Source of the DNA: Aricia agestis
Lineage: Eukaryota; Arthropoda; Insecta; Lepidoptera; Lycaenidae
DNA length: 64,000 nucleotides
Direction of reading: 5' to 3'
Assembly (NCBI RefSeq): GCF_905147365.1
Contig: NC_056419.1
Location: 3,231,501-3,295,500, forward strand
How positions within the stretch are numbered: the first letter of the stretch is position 1; the number at the start of each line of letters is the position of its first letter. The position numbers were made by a program, and so were the translations under genes. This document shows, one piece after another, positions 9,651 to 20,847 of the stretch. A model generated the notes under the pieces. The model made no database searches and had not been told where the DNA came from. It saw nothing but the letters and a program-made list of their open reading frames with translations.

Positions 9651-10095
9651 ACTGAGATTGTCCAGTGGTTTAGAGCGTGCTCTTGACTCGTCGTCGGTCG
9701 GTCGGAGAGGTCGTGGGTTCGGTTCCCACGTTGGAAACGTGTTATTACACTCATTCATTTACTTACCGATTAAGGTTTATTTCGCGGAATATTGCTAAAA
9801 ATAATAATGTGCTAAATTTTAAACATAATATTACTTACAAGCTTGGTTAGGACGATGCAGGCCGACCACCTAATTGTCTGACAAGTAAGATGATCCATGC
9901 GTCGGATGGCCATGTAAAAAGTACTGTGCATGATCTTTTGTCAGTCGTATCGGTCTGGGTTATGAGAATAAAGGAAGAGAGAGTGCTTTTGTGTAATGCG
10001 CACACACTTGGGAACTATAAAATTACTTCTGCATAACTGGCCTGGTTTCAAAGAAACCGGCCACCGTCACCGAAACTGGTGCGGCGAGTTATTAA
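9651..10095 (+). mobile_element. tS-2 tRNA-headed SINE, full length
   Basis: The head has an A-box-like GTCCAGTGGTTTAGAGCG and a B-box-like GTGGGTTCGGTTCCCAC. The body carries TTGGTTAGGACGATGCAGGC, ATGATCCATGCGTCGGATGG, ACTTGGGAACTATAAAATTA and CCGGCCACCGTCACCGAAAC. Around the anticodon the family reads GGCTCTTGACTC, which would place CTT (lysine-type) in the loop. This copy has a short GTCGGTCGGTCGG expansion there. It is a retroposon, not a working tRNA gene, because no 3' acceptor stem closes it. Confidence 0.8.
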
Positions 10096-10306
10096 GTACT
10101 TCGTTCTTTATTCTTTACCTGCTAGGTAGAAAAGTGTCTGAAAATTTTTTTGTTACTTTTTGAAAACATGACTCCACCAGGACAATTGAAGCTCCAAATG
10201 GCGCTTCAGTTTCATTGAATTTGTCTTGCGGCAAATGAAATATAAAAAGAAACGTCATTGATTAACTACGAAATACTACGAATTGTACTATTATTGGTCG
10301 AAAATG

Positions 10307-10543
10307 TATATATATATATATAAATTAAAGGTGACTGACTGATTGACATAGTGATCTATCAACGCACAGCCCAAACAACTGGACGGATCGGGCTGAAATT
10401 TGGTATGCAGGTAGATGTTATAACGTAGGCATTTGCTAAGAAAGGATTTTGATCAATTCCGCCTCCAAGGGGTTAAAATAGGGGAGGAAAGTTTGTATAT
10501 AATAATACTTCTTAACGCGAGCAAAGCCGCGAGCAAAAGCTCG
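10307..10543 (+). mobile_element. H5 Helitron-like element
   Basis: After a (TA)n start it reads AAAGGTGACTGACTGATTGA, ATCAACGCACAGCCCAAACA, GGACGGATCGGGCTGAAATT and ends CGCGAGCAAAAGCTCG|T. It is longer than the copy at 42073-42247 and retains the GCCTCCAAGGGGTTAAAATA segment deleted there. The final tetranucleotide is CTCG, not the usual CTAG, in both copies. Confidence 0.65.
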
Positions 10544-11820
10544 TTGTAGATAAAAATTAAATATCTCAAACACGTTTGGTGTTTATTTTCTCGATACTAC
10601 CGTATTTCATTCGAAAAAACACGAGAACAAAACAACGTACCGAAAATAATTTTGTGTAGTAATTTTATGTATGGCCTTTCCCTTTTGAACCTTTTAAAGA
10701 ATGTTTCGATACTCTTCCGCTAGGGTTGACACATCGCCAAATACGAGTATAATAGCCAGACTAACAGCAAGCTTAGCCGGACATTTGGACAAAAGGCTGG
10801 AGGATTTTGCATCTTTACTCTAAGAACATTAATAGAATCAACATTACTCTTATAAATCATGAATTCAATATGGTGTAAAATCTTCCAGTATAAGTAAAAA
10901 TTCCATATTATGTATGAGACGCTTTAACAAGCCGGATTTTCTTTGGTTTTGGTCAGACAAAAGAAAACCTGACAATTTCCGGCATTATCTGGACGCCTGG
11001 CAACCCTAATCTCGCATATTCTTACACGGACGGAAAACAAAATCATTTTTCAGTTCATCTCGAAGTCCGCACAAAACTTTGTCCTATTTCGTTTCTTAAG
11101 GCCTCTTTACACGAGTCCGGCACATCCGGGTCGCCGTTATTAACCTGACCCGGATAACACATGAATACCTTTTAAAAGGTATCTCTTCAAAGTTGTTAGC
11201 GAAAAGGGGAACAAGTTTTAAGTTTCTTATACATTGTAGTTTGTAATGGACTAGTTTTCTCTAAGCTTATTATACATTGTTTAACAGAAAAGTACCGAGT
11301 TCTTTTCTGTTAAACAATGAATTAAATTGAATATGATGCACTTAAAATCTTTTGTAGCAGAACTATTTTAGTTTTCATACTTTACATTCAGAGTTATTCG
11401 TTGTGTTACTTACATTTTATTTCCTATTCCCCTTAGTAATAAATGTTTTGAAAAAAATTTGGTTTGCTTGTTTTTAACTGGCATATTTCAAAAAGTCACC
11501 AATATAAAAATCTTACCAGAGCAAAAAAAAAACTCATAATATGAGACATACCATAGCTATAAGCATTGATTTTTTTGATTAGTAAAGGAGGCTAAATATT
11601 CAAATAAATAACTTACCATATTGACAGATACGCGGATAAAAATAGTACAGTAATTAAAGCAAACAAATTATTTCCACCTGCAGCCGTCGCTAGTTCTCGG
11701 AGAGGTTTTTGTTCTTAATTCAAATTGAGCAAGTTTACAAAGTATTTGCCTCTGCAAACTCGTTAAGTATTGTATAAAGAGTCCTCCTTTAATTAAGGAA
11801 TGTTTTAGGGAGGCTTGTAC
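10544..11820. other. Unassigned DNA with one hairpin
   Basis: No gene recognised. A perfect 17-bp inverted repeat (ATTGTTTAACAGAAAAG, 11276-11292 and 11302-11318) has a 9-nt loop. At 11100 GGCCTCTTTACACGAGTCCG after TTAA looks like the left end of a TAA-flanked MITE similar in style to M5, M6 and M8, but no right end was found. Confidence 0.5.
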
Positions 11821-12225
11821 CATCGAAGAAATTGATTCATAGGCAGTTGACGGACCTACGTCATTTGGTCGGATTATGTCAATTCAATGTAAGTCGCGTT
11901 ATGTCGGCTGGGTTTTACAAAACACGATCAAACTGTCAAACGAAACGGAAAATGATTTACATCTGTGTGTAAAAATTTATTTATGTATACATGACGTATA
12001 CACTTACCCAAGCATCTTTCTATGAGATTAAATTATCAACGTGCCGATAAGTGCCGACTGGGCGTGAAAAAAGAAGTGCTGCTGTCATGTATCACATGTC
12101 TCTTTTTACCACGCAGTGTTACTGATAGTGACATCTCGCTTGCTCAGGCCTTTGTTTCTTTATTCCGCTAGGTATATTATCTTTATGAAATTGACACAGT
12201 CCGACAAAATTACGTAGGTCTGCGG
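11821..12225 (+). mobile_element. M3 MITE interrupted by M2
   Basis: The left half starts GTAC|CATCGAAGAAATTGATTC and runs through GGCAGTTGACGGACCTACGT to about 11920. The right half resumes near 12188 with TTGACACAGTCCGAC and TACGTAGGTCTGCGG. An M2 copy lies between. The right terminus is eroded. Confidence 0.65.
11921..12187 (+). mobile_element. M2 MITE, left end truncated, nested in M3
   Basis: It matches M2 from GATCAAACTGTCAAACG through CCACGCAGTGTTACTGATAG to the right terminus TTCCGCTAGGTATATTATCT and TTATG. The first ~25 bp (terminal repeat) are missing, so no 8-bp duplication can be read. Confidence 0.7.
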
Positions 12226-14310
12226 AAATCATATCACAGAAGTTAGTAACTTATTATAGACAGTTGCTTATAAATCAACTTCTCAAATACAATTCTTATC
12301 TGTTCCATTGCTGTCGCAAGATGCAAGATCACCATGGGTACATCGCCGCTACAAACAGAATACACTGCTGTTGAAAGTAACTTAACTGGTGTCCATTTAG
12401 TTGCGTTCTTTTGGAACGAAATTTCGTCGTAAAGGAGGCTAGACAGAGCGATATTTGACCTCGACACTTTTTTATTAGTACCTGCATGGTTGGGGCAGAG
12501 GGCGTTGATAGTATTCCTGTGCGTCAACTAGATGGCGTTTTTGAGAATAAACGGCGACGCATTATTAGTATTCCTGGGCGTCAACAGATGGCGTTTTTTT
12601 TAAATAATTATTTTGAGTGTATTATGTATAAATAAAATTGTTTTTTGAACATAAGAAATAACTTCGTTCCATTTGGGTATCCCTTGACACCTCTCAAGTT
12701 TTTATTTTTCTACATTTTGTTTGTAGCGGTAATTGGTTGCTTCGCGATGGTGTCCTGATAAAATATAGCCCTTAATATCGATTTTCCGTCCGATTCGTAA
12801 CGCGATTTCGTTTAGGAAACAATTGATGTTCCCTTTGTCGTTTTAATATTTAATTAAATGTAATGGTCAATATTTTTTGCATTCTAATAACCACTTTTTA
12901 TTTCCTTTATGTAAATTTGTTTGCTACAGTTCCAAAGCAAAAATTCATTTATATACTTAAGTTTCTTGTTTCTCAAAACTTAATTTTATGGTTTGTGTGT
13001 CTTATATGGTTTAAGTTTAAATGGCTTTATTTAAACCATAACCATTTGATAATAAATATTTGATATCGACCTAGTATTTAAGACTTTTTTTTTGTATTTC
13101 CGAATTACTCCTCTTGATATTATTTTTCACTTTTATTATTAGATTAAATTAAAAATAAAGTAAAGCCCAAATTCAGTATTATATTTTTGTTATAATATAC
13201 AGAAGACAAACTATATTATGTATATTCAACTCAAGTTTCACCTTATAATTACACATAACCTGTTACCGGCAGCTGACTTGTAGCAATTGCTAACGACTCT
13301 GTAATCAGCGCTTAGTTATAGTAAATGGAGCCTTCAGATCAAAGAGGTAATCATTATGACGTCACATGGAATTTTTAATTGAATTTGTTACTGAATAAAA
13401 AGTTTCATTTCCTTTATATTATAGACTTGGACTTGGTCGCAGCCTCTTTAGCGTCAGAAGTTTTCAACGGGTTACGGATAGTAATACAAAAGGTATTACC
13501 AAAAAACATTTAATAAGATAATAATATTATATTACCTAGTGTGAAATCCAATAGAATTAACACAATTGTATTTTCTGTAAGAAAAAGATACAATGTCTGC
13601 TTTTAAATAATGCGTTTGTATGCCTTGCTTTTTACAAATATTATAATAACTTTTATTGTTGTATTTTTAATTCAATTTATATACGTTTTTTTTTTCAGCT
13701 TGCGGACTTCGATTATATTGAAAAATTATCTGTAATAAGTGCTGTTTCATCTCTCGTTTTCAATTACGCTATTTTAACACTTTCTAGAATCGCAGATAAT
13801 CAATTGCAAAACAATATTATATCGAGCCCAATTAGTCACGGCGGCGTTTTCTGCGAATAATTTCAGCAATTAAAACCGAGTACAAAACATCAAAGACACT
13901 CGCTGGGCCGTTGTTTTATAATAATGAATTATATCAAATGTTAGATAAATTACGAAATACTAGGAAAACGGGAATAATACTGAGCATTCGGCGTTGGCTT
14001 AACTGTTTTAGGGACTTCAAAGCTTTGTTGTCAACGTAACCGATTGAAATGTTACAAAAAGGTTATTTTTGACTTAGAAACTGTATACTGTTTAGAGATT
14101 TTTAATAAGGAATTATTAATAAGGAATTATCTTAAAATTTAACTAAAAAAATATGGAATAATTATTATTTTAAAGTTTAATAAAGATTTATACATAAGCT
14201 TCATACATTTTTTCCAAACTGTTTATCAAATTAAACTCATCCAAAAATGTCTATGAATGTGGAAGTAAGGTTTAAATTAGCAGAAGAATTTACCTACATA
14301 CATACTTCTA
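12226..14310. other. Unassigned AT-rich DNA with one short tandem duplication
   Basis: About 2 kb without recognisable genes or elements. At 12510-12600 a ~57-bp unit is repeated: GTATTCCTGTGCGTCAAC with GATGGCGTTTTT, then GTATTCCTGGGCGTCAACAG with the same continuation. An open frame of 94 codons at 12243-12527 (minus) has no recognised motif. Confidence 0.5.
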
Positions 14311-14641
14311 TACGTGGGAGAGCCATGCTTCGGCACGAATGGGCCGGCTCGACCGGAGAAATACCACGTTCTCACAGAAAACCGGCGTGAAACAGCCAAG
14401 CGCTGTATTTCGCCGAGTGAGTGAGTTTACCGGAGGCCCAATCCCCTACCCTATTCCCTTTCCTTCCCTCCCCTATTCCCTTCCCTTCCCATCCCCACCT
14501 TCCCCTATTACCCTATTCCCTCTAAAAGGCCGGCAACGCACCTGCAGCTCTTCTGATGCTGCGAGTGTCTATGGGCGACGGAAGTTGCTTTCCATCAGGT
14601 GACCCGTTTGCTCGTTTGCCCCCTTATTTCATAAAAAAAAA
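14311..14641 (+). mobile_element. SX interspersed element, full length
   Basis: Complete from TACGTGGGAGAGCCATGCTT to poly(A). The head hairpin is slightly altered (AACAGCCAAGCGCTGTATTT). The long pyrimidine tract is open in a frame that continues into the tail, giving an 87-codon frame that is a by-product. Confidence 0.87.
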
Positions 14642-14961
14642 CCATTTTCATTAAGCTTAGGAAACCACAAGAAAAAGTGTAGGTTTAATTCCAATTTAGC
14701 TTCAGAAGAAACCTTACTTGACCTTATCAAAAACACATTTTTCCTACACCCACCCACTCATTACTTAACGATAATATCGTTAAAAGCATAAATGTTGTTA
14801 AAGTACGTGTACGAAATGTTCATACAACTTCATAAATTGTACTAAACTTACTTAATCACAAGTTCTTACCGCAATTAGTAATTTTACGTAACAAAGAAGT
14901 TACGAACTTGTGATAATTTCACTAAACGTAACCATTATATCCACATCCATACTACGTTTCA

Positions 14962-15191
14962 CTAAATTTCGTTTATCGCGGGGGATCTGTCAATTTTTCG
15001 GGATAAAAAGTATCCTATGTCCTTTCCTGGGACTCAAAGTATCTTTATACCTTTCATCAAAATCGATTATAAGACAGACAGGGAAAGAGAGCTCCGAGAA
15101 AGGACATATGATACTTTTTATACCGGAGAAATGTACGGTGCCCGCGCGATAAATGAAATTTAATGCAACGGAGTTGTGTGGGCGTCCTCTA
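14962..15191. mobile_element. Two H1 fragments in inverted order
   Basis: 14962-15085 is a minus-strand H1 piece (TTCGTTTATCGCGGGGGATC, CTTTCCTGGGACTCAAAGTA, AGACAGACAGG). 15098-15191 is a plus-strand piece (AGGACATATGATACTTTTTA, GTACGGTGCCCGCGCGATAA, AACGGAGTTGTGTGGGCG), ending near CTAT|T. Head-to-head joining of two partial Helitrons resembles the inverted H4 ends at 24151-24262. Confidence 0.65.
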
Positions 15192-15249
15192 TTCGATATC
15201 TAATTATAAATCTTAAGCAGATTTTTTTAGTTAGTTTCTTAATTATAAC

Positions 15250-15579
15250 TTTTTTTTTATGAAATAAGGGGGCATACGAGCAAACGGGTCACCTGATGGA
15301 AAGCAACTTCCGTCGCCCATGGTCACTCGCAGCATCAGAAGAGCTGCAAGTGCGTTGCCGGCCTTTTAAGAGGGAATAGGGTAATAGGGGAGGGTAGGGA
15401 AGGGAAGGGAATAGGGGAGGGTAGGAAAGGAAATAGGGTAGCGGATTGGGCCTCCGGTAAACTCACTCACTCGGCGAAACACAGCGCAAGCGCTGTTTCA
15501 CGCCGGTTTTCTGTGAGAACGTGGTATTTATCCGGTCGAGCCGGCCCATTCGTGCCGAAGCATGGCTCTCCCACGTATA
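15250..15579 (-). mobile_element. SX interspersed element, full length
   Basis: Poly(T) at the left and CTCTCCCACGTATA at the right show minus orientation. All segments are present. The purine-rich tract has three rounds of AGGGTAGGGAAGGGAA type. It lies 0.6 kb from a plus-strand copy at 14311, so the pair forms a potential long inverted repeat. Confidence 0.87.
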
Positions 15580-16007
15580 AAATAACTGTAATTTTTTAGT
15601 TAGTAAATTAAAAAAATTGTTTTATTTTTAAAAAAACTGTATTCACTTTACAAACACGTGTTTAATAAACTGATTGCAACAACCGTTTTAATGAAATGTT
15701 CATCCAATATCTGAAGCGTGAATGCTTATTACGAATTTTGTAATAACCATTAATTCCGAAACAAATTAGTTGAATTTCAGCTGTTTGTGTGTAGCAATCG
15801 GTCTACCAGTTCATGTGTAAAAGTAATAAGGAATGTACGCTCAGTGATATGTTAGTTATAATAAAGTCAGGCGTATTATAACTATTCTTATAGTAGATGA
15901 GGTCACGGAACTGTTAAGACCTAGGAGCGTATTAATTATGATCAAAATGTTACAAATTTTCGCTTTTTATTCGAAGTTTTTTGCTTCAATTGGCCGTTCG
16001 GATTTTA
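15580..16007. other. Unassigned AT-rich DNA
   Basis: No gene or repeat recognised between the SX copy and the minisatellite. Confidence 0.5.
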
Positions 16008-16102
16008 AAAACGCTATGATCGTAGAAGAGCTACGAGCGTAGAACAGCTACGACCGTAGAAGTGCTACGACCCTAGAAGTGCTACGACCCTAGAAGTGCT
16101 AC

Positions 16103-16420
16103 ATAAAATAAAATAAAAAATAATAAAATATCTTTTTATTCAAAATGGGTATCATGATACACTTTTTAAAAGTCGAACGAAGAAACTACGTTGCCTACCA
16201 CCGGTTCGGGAACTACCCCGCCGAGAAGAACCGGCGTAAGAAACTCGCACGGGGCCATCTTTTACTAAAAAAATGGAAAATTACAATGTTATGGCTTACA
16301 GCTATGTAACAAAATTAAAAGAAAAGTAACCTGCATGGAGCCACCCTAGTCCCAAGGTGTGCTGTCCTCGAAGAAATCATTGACTTTATAATACGCTTTA
16401 GCACACAAACGTTCTTTAAC
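16103..16420 (-). mobile_element. Non-LTR retrotransposon 3' end inserted in the minisatellite
   Basis: On the minus strand it contains the end of an ORF, a 3' UTR with CCCCGTGCGAGTTTCTTACG and CGGCGGGGTAGTTCCCGAAC, then TTTTGAATAAAAAGATATTT and an A-rich tail. CTAC borders both sides (left TGCTAC, right AACTAC), compatible with a short target duplication. The insert is 5' truncated, as expected from incomplete reverse transcription. A second copy of the UTR lies at 60575-60757. Confidence 0.8.
16346..16420 (-). pseudogene. C-terminal remnant of a non-LTR retrotransposon ORF2
   Basis: Twenty-four sense codons and a TAG stop can be read on the minus strand, ending AYYKVNDFFEDSTPWD. The pattern of paired tyrosines, an acidic stretch and a final tryptophan near the stop fits the extreme C-terminus of a reverse-transcriptase ORF2 in insect non-LTR elements (RTE- or jockey-like; I cannot choose). 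The reverse transcriptase and endonuclease domains are absent. The frame continues directly into the recognisable 3' UTR, which supports the call. Confidence 0.7.
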
Positions 16421-16741
16421 TACGACCGTAGAAGTGCTACGACCGTAGAAGTGCTACGATCGTAGAGTTGCTATGACCGTAGAAGTGCTACGAGCGTAGA
16501 ACAGCTACGACCGTAGAACTGCTACGAGCGTAGAACTGCTACGAGCGTAGAACTGCTACGAGCATAGAACTGCTACGAGCGTAGAACTGCTACGAGCGTA
16601 GAACTGCTACGAGCGTAGAACTGCTACGAGCGTAGAACTGCTACGAGCGTAGAACTGCTACGAGCGTAGAACTGCTACGAGCGTAGAACTGCTACGAGCG
16701 TAGAACTGCTACGAGCGTAGAACTGCTACGAGCGTAGAATA

Positions 16742-17550
16742 ACTTTGAGCAGAGAATAATTTTTATAAAAATATTTTGAAAAGTATCTTCAGAAATATGC
16801 AAAAATTTAGATAAGAAACAATTGCTTATAGTCTGACGATAAAAATAATTCGTAATAATTGTTTCCTACCTCTTTCTATCTATGGAACTATACACAAATA
16901 ATTTACACAAAATAATTATGGAATATGTATCGATGGATGATAATAATTATCATTGATCAATATTGATTTTCAAAAGACTGATAATGACCACATATTTAAA
17001 GGAATCTCCAATATCAAACAAACAATACGATAATGGAGTTCTGAGGGCCGCGTAATGGGAGACGTCGGCTGCAGCGCCACTACAACAGCTATCCACCTCT
17101 AATATGACCCTTATGCCAATTACATAAGGATCATATTCGTACTGAAAGATATAAACGGTTCAAGCGCGGTTCAATAACCAGCTCATCAATATTTTTAGTT
17201 GGACTTTTCGTCTGTATGTTGTGATAATCGAAAAGTTTTATTTATTTAAAAAAAAAAAAATCTTTGGTTACTCTCAAATTTTTGTACTACTACTATATTA
17301 TTATATTATCGCCGGCGGGCGGCGACTGGTTGGGCCAGGATGGTGTGCCGGTGCAATTTAATTTAATTTCGCCTATTATAAATGCGAAAATGTATTCTAA
17401 AGTTCATCATCGTCGTCTTTCTTTATTTCTTTCTTTTCTTTTTCTTTAGGAAAATGTACGATTCCTGTGGCTTTACCAAATATAAATCTCCTTCAACTTA
17501 CTCTAGAAGTATCTTTTCTCTTTATGAAAATGACAAAAAGAATATAATTA
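16742..17550. other. Unassigned AT-rich DNA
   Basis: No gene recognised. A local GC-rich segment at 17310-17350 (TCGCCGGCGGGCGGCGACTG) is followed by TATAAATGCGAAA, a phrase common in lepidopteran Helitron-like repeats, but no element can be delimited. Confidence 0.45.
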
Positions 17551-18050
17551 GTTTCTAAATACACTATGCTGAATTCCCGCGGCGGAAATTCCGCATGATT
17601 ACGTCAGAAATATCAAACGCATACAATATAACGCGACGGAATTTCGGTATGGTGTGTCATCGGTAATTTAAAATGCATTGCAGGCGAAAACAATTCGAAC
17701 TTCCGCCGCGGAAATTCGGCATAGTGTGTTTAGACCATAAAGTTAATATACCTAGCGGAATAGAGCAACGATCTGAGCTGTCAAACGAAACCAAAATTGG
17801 TTTTCATCTGTGTGAAAAATATGTGTACGTACGTACGTACGTACACTTACACAAGCATGATTGAACATTAATTCTATGAAATTCAATTGTCAACGTGCGG
17901 CACGTGCCGACTGGACGTCAAAAAAAGAGTGCATGACAAATGTATCACACGTCTCTTTTTACCACGCAGTGTTACTGATAGTGACATCTCTTTTGCTCTG
18001 GCCTTTGTTTCTCTATTCCGCTAGGTATATTAACTTTATGGTTTAGACAC
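17551..18050 (+). mobile_element. M1 MITE interrupted at its right end by M2
   Basis: The left terminus follows TTA: GTTTCTAAATACACTATGCT. The right part reads TTCCGCCGCGGAAATTCGGC, then ATAGTGTGTTTAGAC. The last 2 bp (AC) lie beyond the M2 insertion at 18049-18050. The body has GATTACGTCAGAAATATCAA and CGACGGAATTTCGGTATGGT. M1 copies at 25889 and 56493 show TTA on both sides, a PIF/Harbinger-style duplication; here the right TTA is lost. Confidence 0.8.
17736..18040 (+). mobile_element. M2 MITE, complete, with 8-bp target duplication
   Basis: Thirty-bp terminal inverted repeats start CATAAAGTTAATATACCTAG and continue CGGAATAGAG. GTTTAGAC occurs immediately before (17728-17735) and after (18041-18048). 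The 305-bp interior has a GTAC microsatellite (TGTACGTACGTACGTACGTA) and CCACGCAGTGTTACTGATAG; it is non-coding. Eight-bp duplications are used by hAT and P superfamilies. The CATAAAG start is not typical of hAT, so the superfamily is open. Confidence 0.9.
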
Positions 18051-19889
18051 AAGATACTGTAATACGAAAAGTGCGGGTAAAAGAAGTGACGTTTTTAATT
18101 TAACCTCCTTCATCCCCTATCGGCGCTGAAAAGTGCCACAAAAGGGCGACAAAAGTAGAAAACTAGGGTTTATTCGACGATATTTTCCCTTCAGTCTAAT
18201 TTCAGACCTTTTTCATACCAAGGGTGATTGGGGTTGTATTCAAACGCTGGAATTTTGAGAACTAATTTTTATAGTTACGCAGGTTTTAACTGTGCGATTT
18301 ATAAACTGATTGATTTATTATGTTGCCTGCATATTCGTTCACGCAGAAATTGCTGTATCGTGCGTGAACCGTATATTTTGCCAAACGTCGTTTTGCCTTT
18401 TATAAGGTATTTGTAGATATGGAAATTTGATGTAGGCCGATAAGGATACACAATTTAATGAAAGTCACAAATGGACACAAAATGTAATAAAAATCTATCT
18501 AATTTTTATTACATTTTGTGTCCATCTAACAAAATGGTCGTGGTCGGGTTTTATTTCGAACGAAAGCACAAAAGAAACACGATGTGCAATATATTTTAGT
18601 TTACTAACTTGTCCAAGCTGCTCACATTAATCTTCTTTCAAATACAGAAACTGGTAACTATTTCTATTAACAATTCTCTATAGACTGGTGTTCAGTTGAC
18701 AATTGCTTGTAAATTGTTCCTTATTGATGCTGGTTTTATAAGAAATGTACGTAAAGATCACTTTATATTGCAAAGTTGGAATGCGATGCGATGCATTTTC
18801 AAATGAGACATTCAAAATTAAACTATATTTTACTACAATATAACGTAGAATGTACAAAAATGTGAATGCCTAAAGTAGCATAATAAAGTGTTTGGTAATT
18901 GTATGATTCGATTTTTAAGCACATGTTTCTCGTCTTGTATAATAATTTGTGTGATTGTTTTGTAAAAAACAAAAAGTCTTAAACCTGAATTATTGACAAA
19001 CTGATTGACATAGGCAGCTCTAGCCCATGATGCTAGAGCTGCCTATGTCAATTTCGATCGGCTCATTTAAAAATGCATCGCATCATCAAATTTTCACAAC
19101 TCTTACAAAGGAAAGAAGTTTATATCAGTTACGTAGTCTAGAATATAATACTACTAAACCAGTAGAAACTTGTTTCTGTGTATTTTAGTGTAAAATCGGA
19201 GTATGTGAATCCGGTCGCGTAATCCGACACTAAGCTTCGGATTGTGCAAGTAATGGCGATGACAAACTTTGCCAAATCCCACCTTACTATTTTTGCAATA
19301 AGGTTCAGTGCTTTTAGCAGGTGTCTGGATATACCAGCAGAGATTAATATTACTATGGCTGTGGTTCATTGGTTTAAGACTTAAGGCTGGCTGCATACAC
19401 ATGTTTTCTGTATGCGTTTTTAATGTGGAATTTCGATTCGGAATTTCGGGAGACTAGCTCAAACAGACGTTTTTCCTCACGCGCGAAAGCGCCGAATTGC
19501 AGTTGAAACATTGAGGAATTCGTTCCGTACGGAGCAAAACGAAAGTCAGTATTTTTGCAGAGGTACCGCATGATCTCCTCATAATAAAATATCATAGAAT
19601 ATAATTTTTTTAATATTATCAAATTCGTCACTCACATTCTGTCGTTCCAATATATTTTGTCAATACATGAATCATCCAGGAATTGGAGTGGAAAAACTTG
19701 TCTGTTTCCTCATGGGTATATATTTTAATAATGTCATATTTTTTGTGACAGCGACTGAGGTGGCAATTTTATACTCGTATTGTACCAACTACGCAAGAAA
19801 GACATGTCGTTCAATCTATTAGTATAAAAGAGAAAGCTGATTGATTGACTTATAGCTTAACGCGTAGGCCGTTAAGAGGATTCCACACC
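18051..19889. other. Unassigned DNA with two perfect hairpins
   Basis: No gene recognised. Perfect 24-bp arms (ATGGACACAAAATGTAATAA and 4 more bases) lie at 18471-18494 and 18502-18525. Perfect 21-bp arms (ATTGACATAGGCAGCTCTAG plus C) lie at 19004-19024 and 19032-19052. TTAAGGCTGGCTGCATACAC at 19380 resembles a TAA-flanked MITE left end without a visible right end. Two overlapping minus-strand open frames (82 and 85 codons, 19154-19631) lack recognisable motifs. Confidence 0.5.
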
Positions 19890-20340
19890 GCCGTTTTCCC
19901 ATACAAACGCTGTCCCCTGTTTCCTCCCTGGATAATGCCGGTAGAGTTATGATTTTTTTCCTGAATATCTATGGCCACTATTAGCATGTCCCTATGTTTT
20001 CTTTTTTTTTCATAATTTTATTATTAAAAAAGATAAGAACGTCCAAAAACCCAAAAAAATGGCAAGATTTTCCTCTGTGTTCAAACACCCAGAAAACAAA
20101 ACTGACTAAAATATACAAAAAAAATAAAACATAGAAACACAGCTCAAGCCTTGTTTTAATTCTTAATGAAAAAAGTACTTAAATCGGTTAAGTTTTGGAG
20201 AAGGAATCAGCGGACAACGAATCGAAGATTTTCTGTTCTTTGATTAGAACTTTTGTCGTGTTGTCTCTATCGCGCTCGTGGGAGACTTGAGATTGATGAG
20301 ACAGCAATACATTTTCAAATACCTATTTTCAATTTCTCTC
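19890..20340 (+). repeat. Probable dispersed element (TTCCCATACAAACGCTGTCC motif)
   Basis: CACACCGCCGTTTTCCCATA, CCTCCCTGGATAATGCCGG, TATGGCCACTATTAGCATG and, further on, GTTGTCTCTATCGCGCTCGT form an ordered set I recall from lepidopteran repeats. Ends are not defined. No other copy occurs in this window to test it. Confidence 0.35.
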
Positions 20341-20847
20341 GCCCCTGGTGTATCTAAGAACGTAACGTAACGTAAGAACACCGTCAAAACGCCGCGTCAA
20401 GCTGTCTCTTTAAAAAAATATAAAATCACATCAAGCGCAGAGAAAGCACGTGAATGCTTGACATAAGCATCAAGCAAACATGGTAAACGGTCAATATGTT
20501 TGAGGCAATCAAAAATGAACGTGCTTGCCGCCAAGCTGCTGGAACGTCTCGGAACCCCTTTAGAGCTAGTAACTTGGAATATCTAACAATAAGTTAGTTA
20601 GTGAATTTACTAAGAAAGGATTTTTTAATATCACATCCACTAGGAGTTAAAATATGCCTTATTTCACACTGGCGAAGCCCTGATGATCAGATTGATATAT
20701 ATTAATATCACAAGGCTAAAGATTTTTTTTTGTTTGAAAGTGATAATGTAATCAAATTGAAAAATCTTACATAGTAAAAGGTTATCAAACCACTGAATCG
20801 AATTGAAAAAAAAATGTGTAGGATAGTCCATTTATCAAGAAATTTTT

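Larger units (their letters stand above)
16008..16741 (+). repeat. 17-bp minisatellite, about 24 units, split by a retrotransposon tail
   Basis: The unit is CGTAGAACTGCTACGAG with variants ending GACC or GATC. About 5.6 units lie at 16008-16102 and 18.9 at 16421-16741. The last dozen are almost identical, which points to recent slippage or unequal exchange. Each unit contains CGTAG and CTACG as complements, so every unit can form a 5-bp stem. A 17-bp period cannot stay in one reading frame, so it is not coding. No spacers of CRISPR type are present. Confidence 0.9.

Noticed and set aside
9651..9740. Possible tRNA genes at the tS-1 and tS-2 heads
   Set aside because: A- and B-box-like motifs are present, but there is no matching acceptor stem, several copies have insertions or deletions in the anticodon region, and each head continues into the same SINE body.
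14311..15579. Plus-strand SX at 14311 and minus-strand SX at 15250 as a deliberate inverted pair
   Set aside because: Both have their own poly(A) and different tract structure, and they are separated by unrelated H1 fragments. Two independent insertions explain the arrangement.
16421..16741. Regular short repeats resembling a CRISPR array
   Set aside because: Units are contiguous 17-mers without spacers, in animal nuclear DNA. This is a minisatellite.
19154..19631. Two overlapping minus-strand frames of 82 and 85 codons
   Set aside because: They overlap in different frames, start in a possible MITE end, and show no motif. Splice sites cannot be assessed reliably here.
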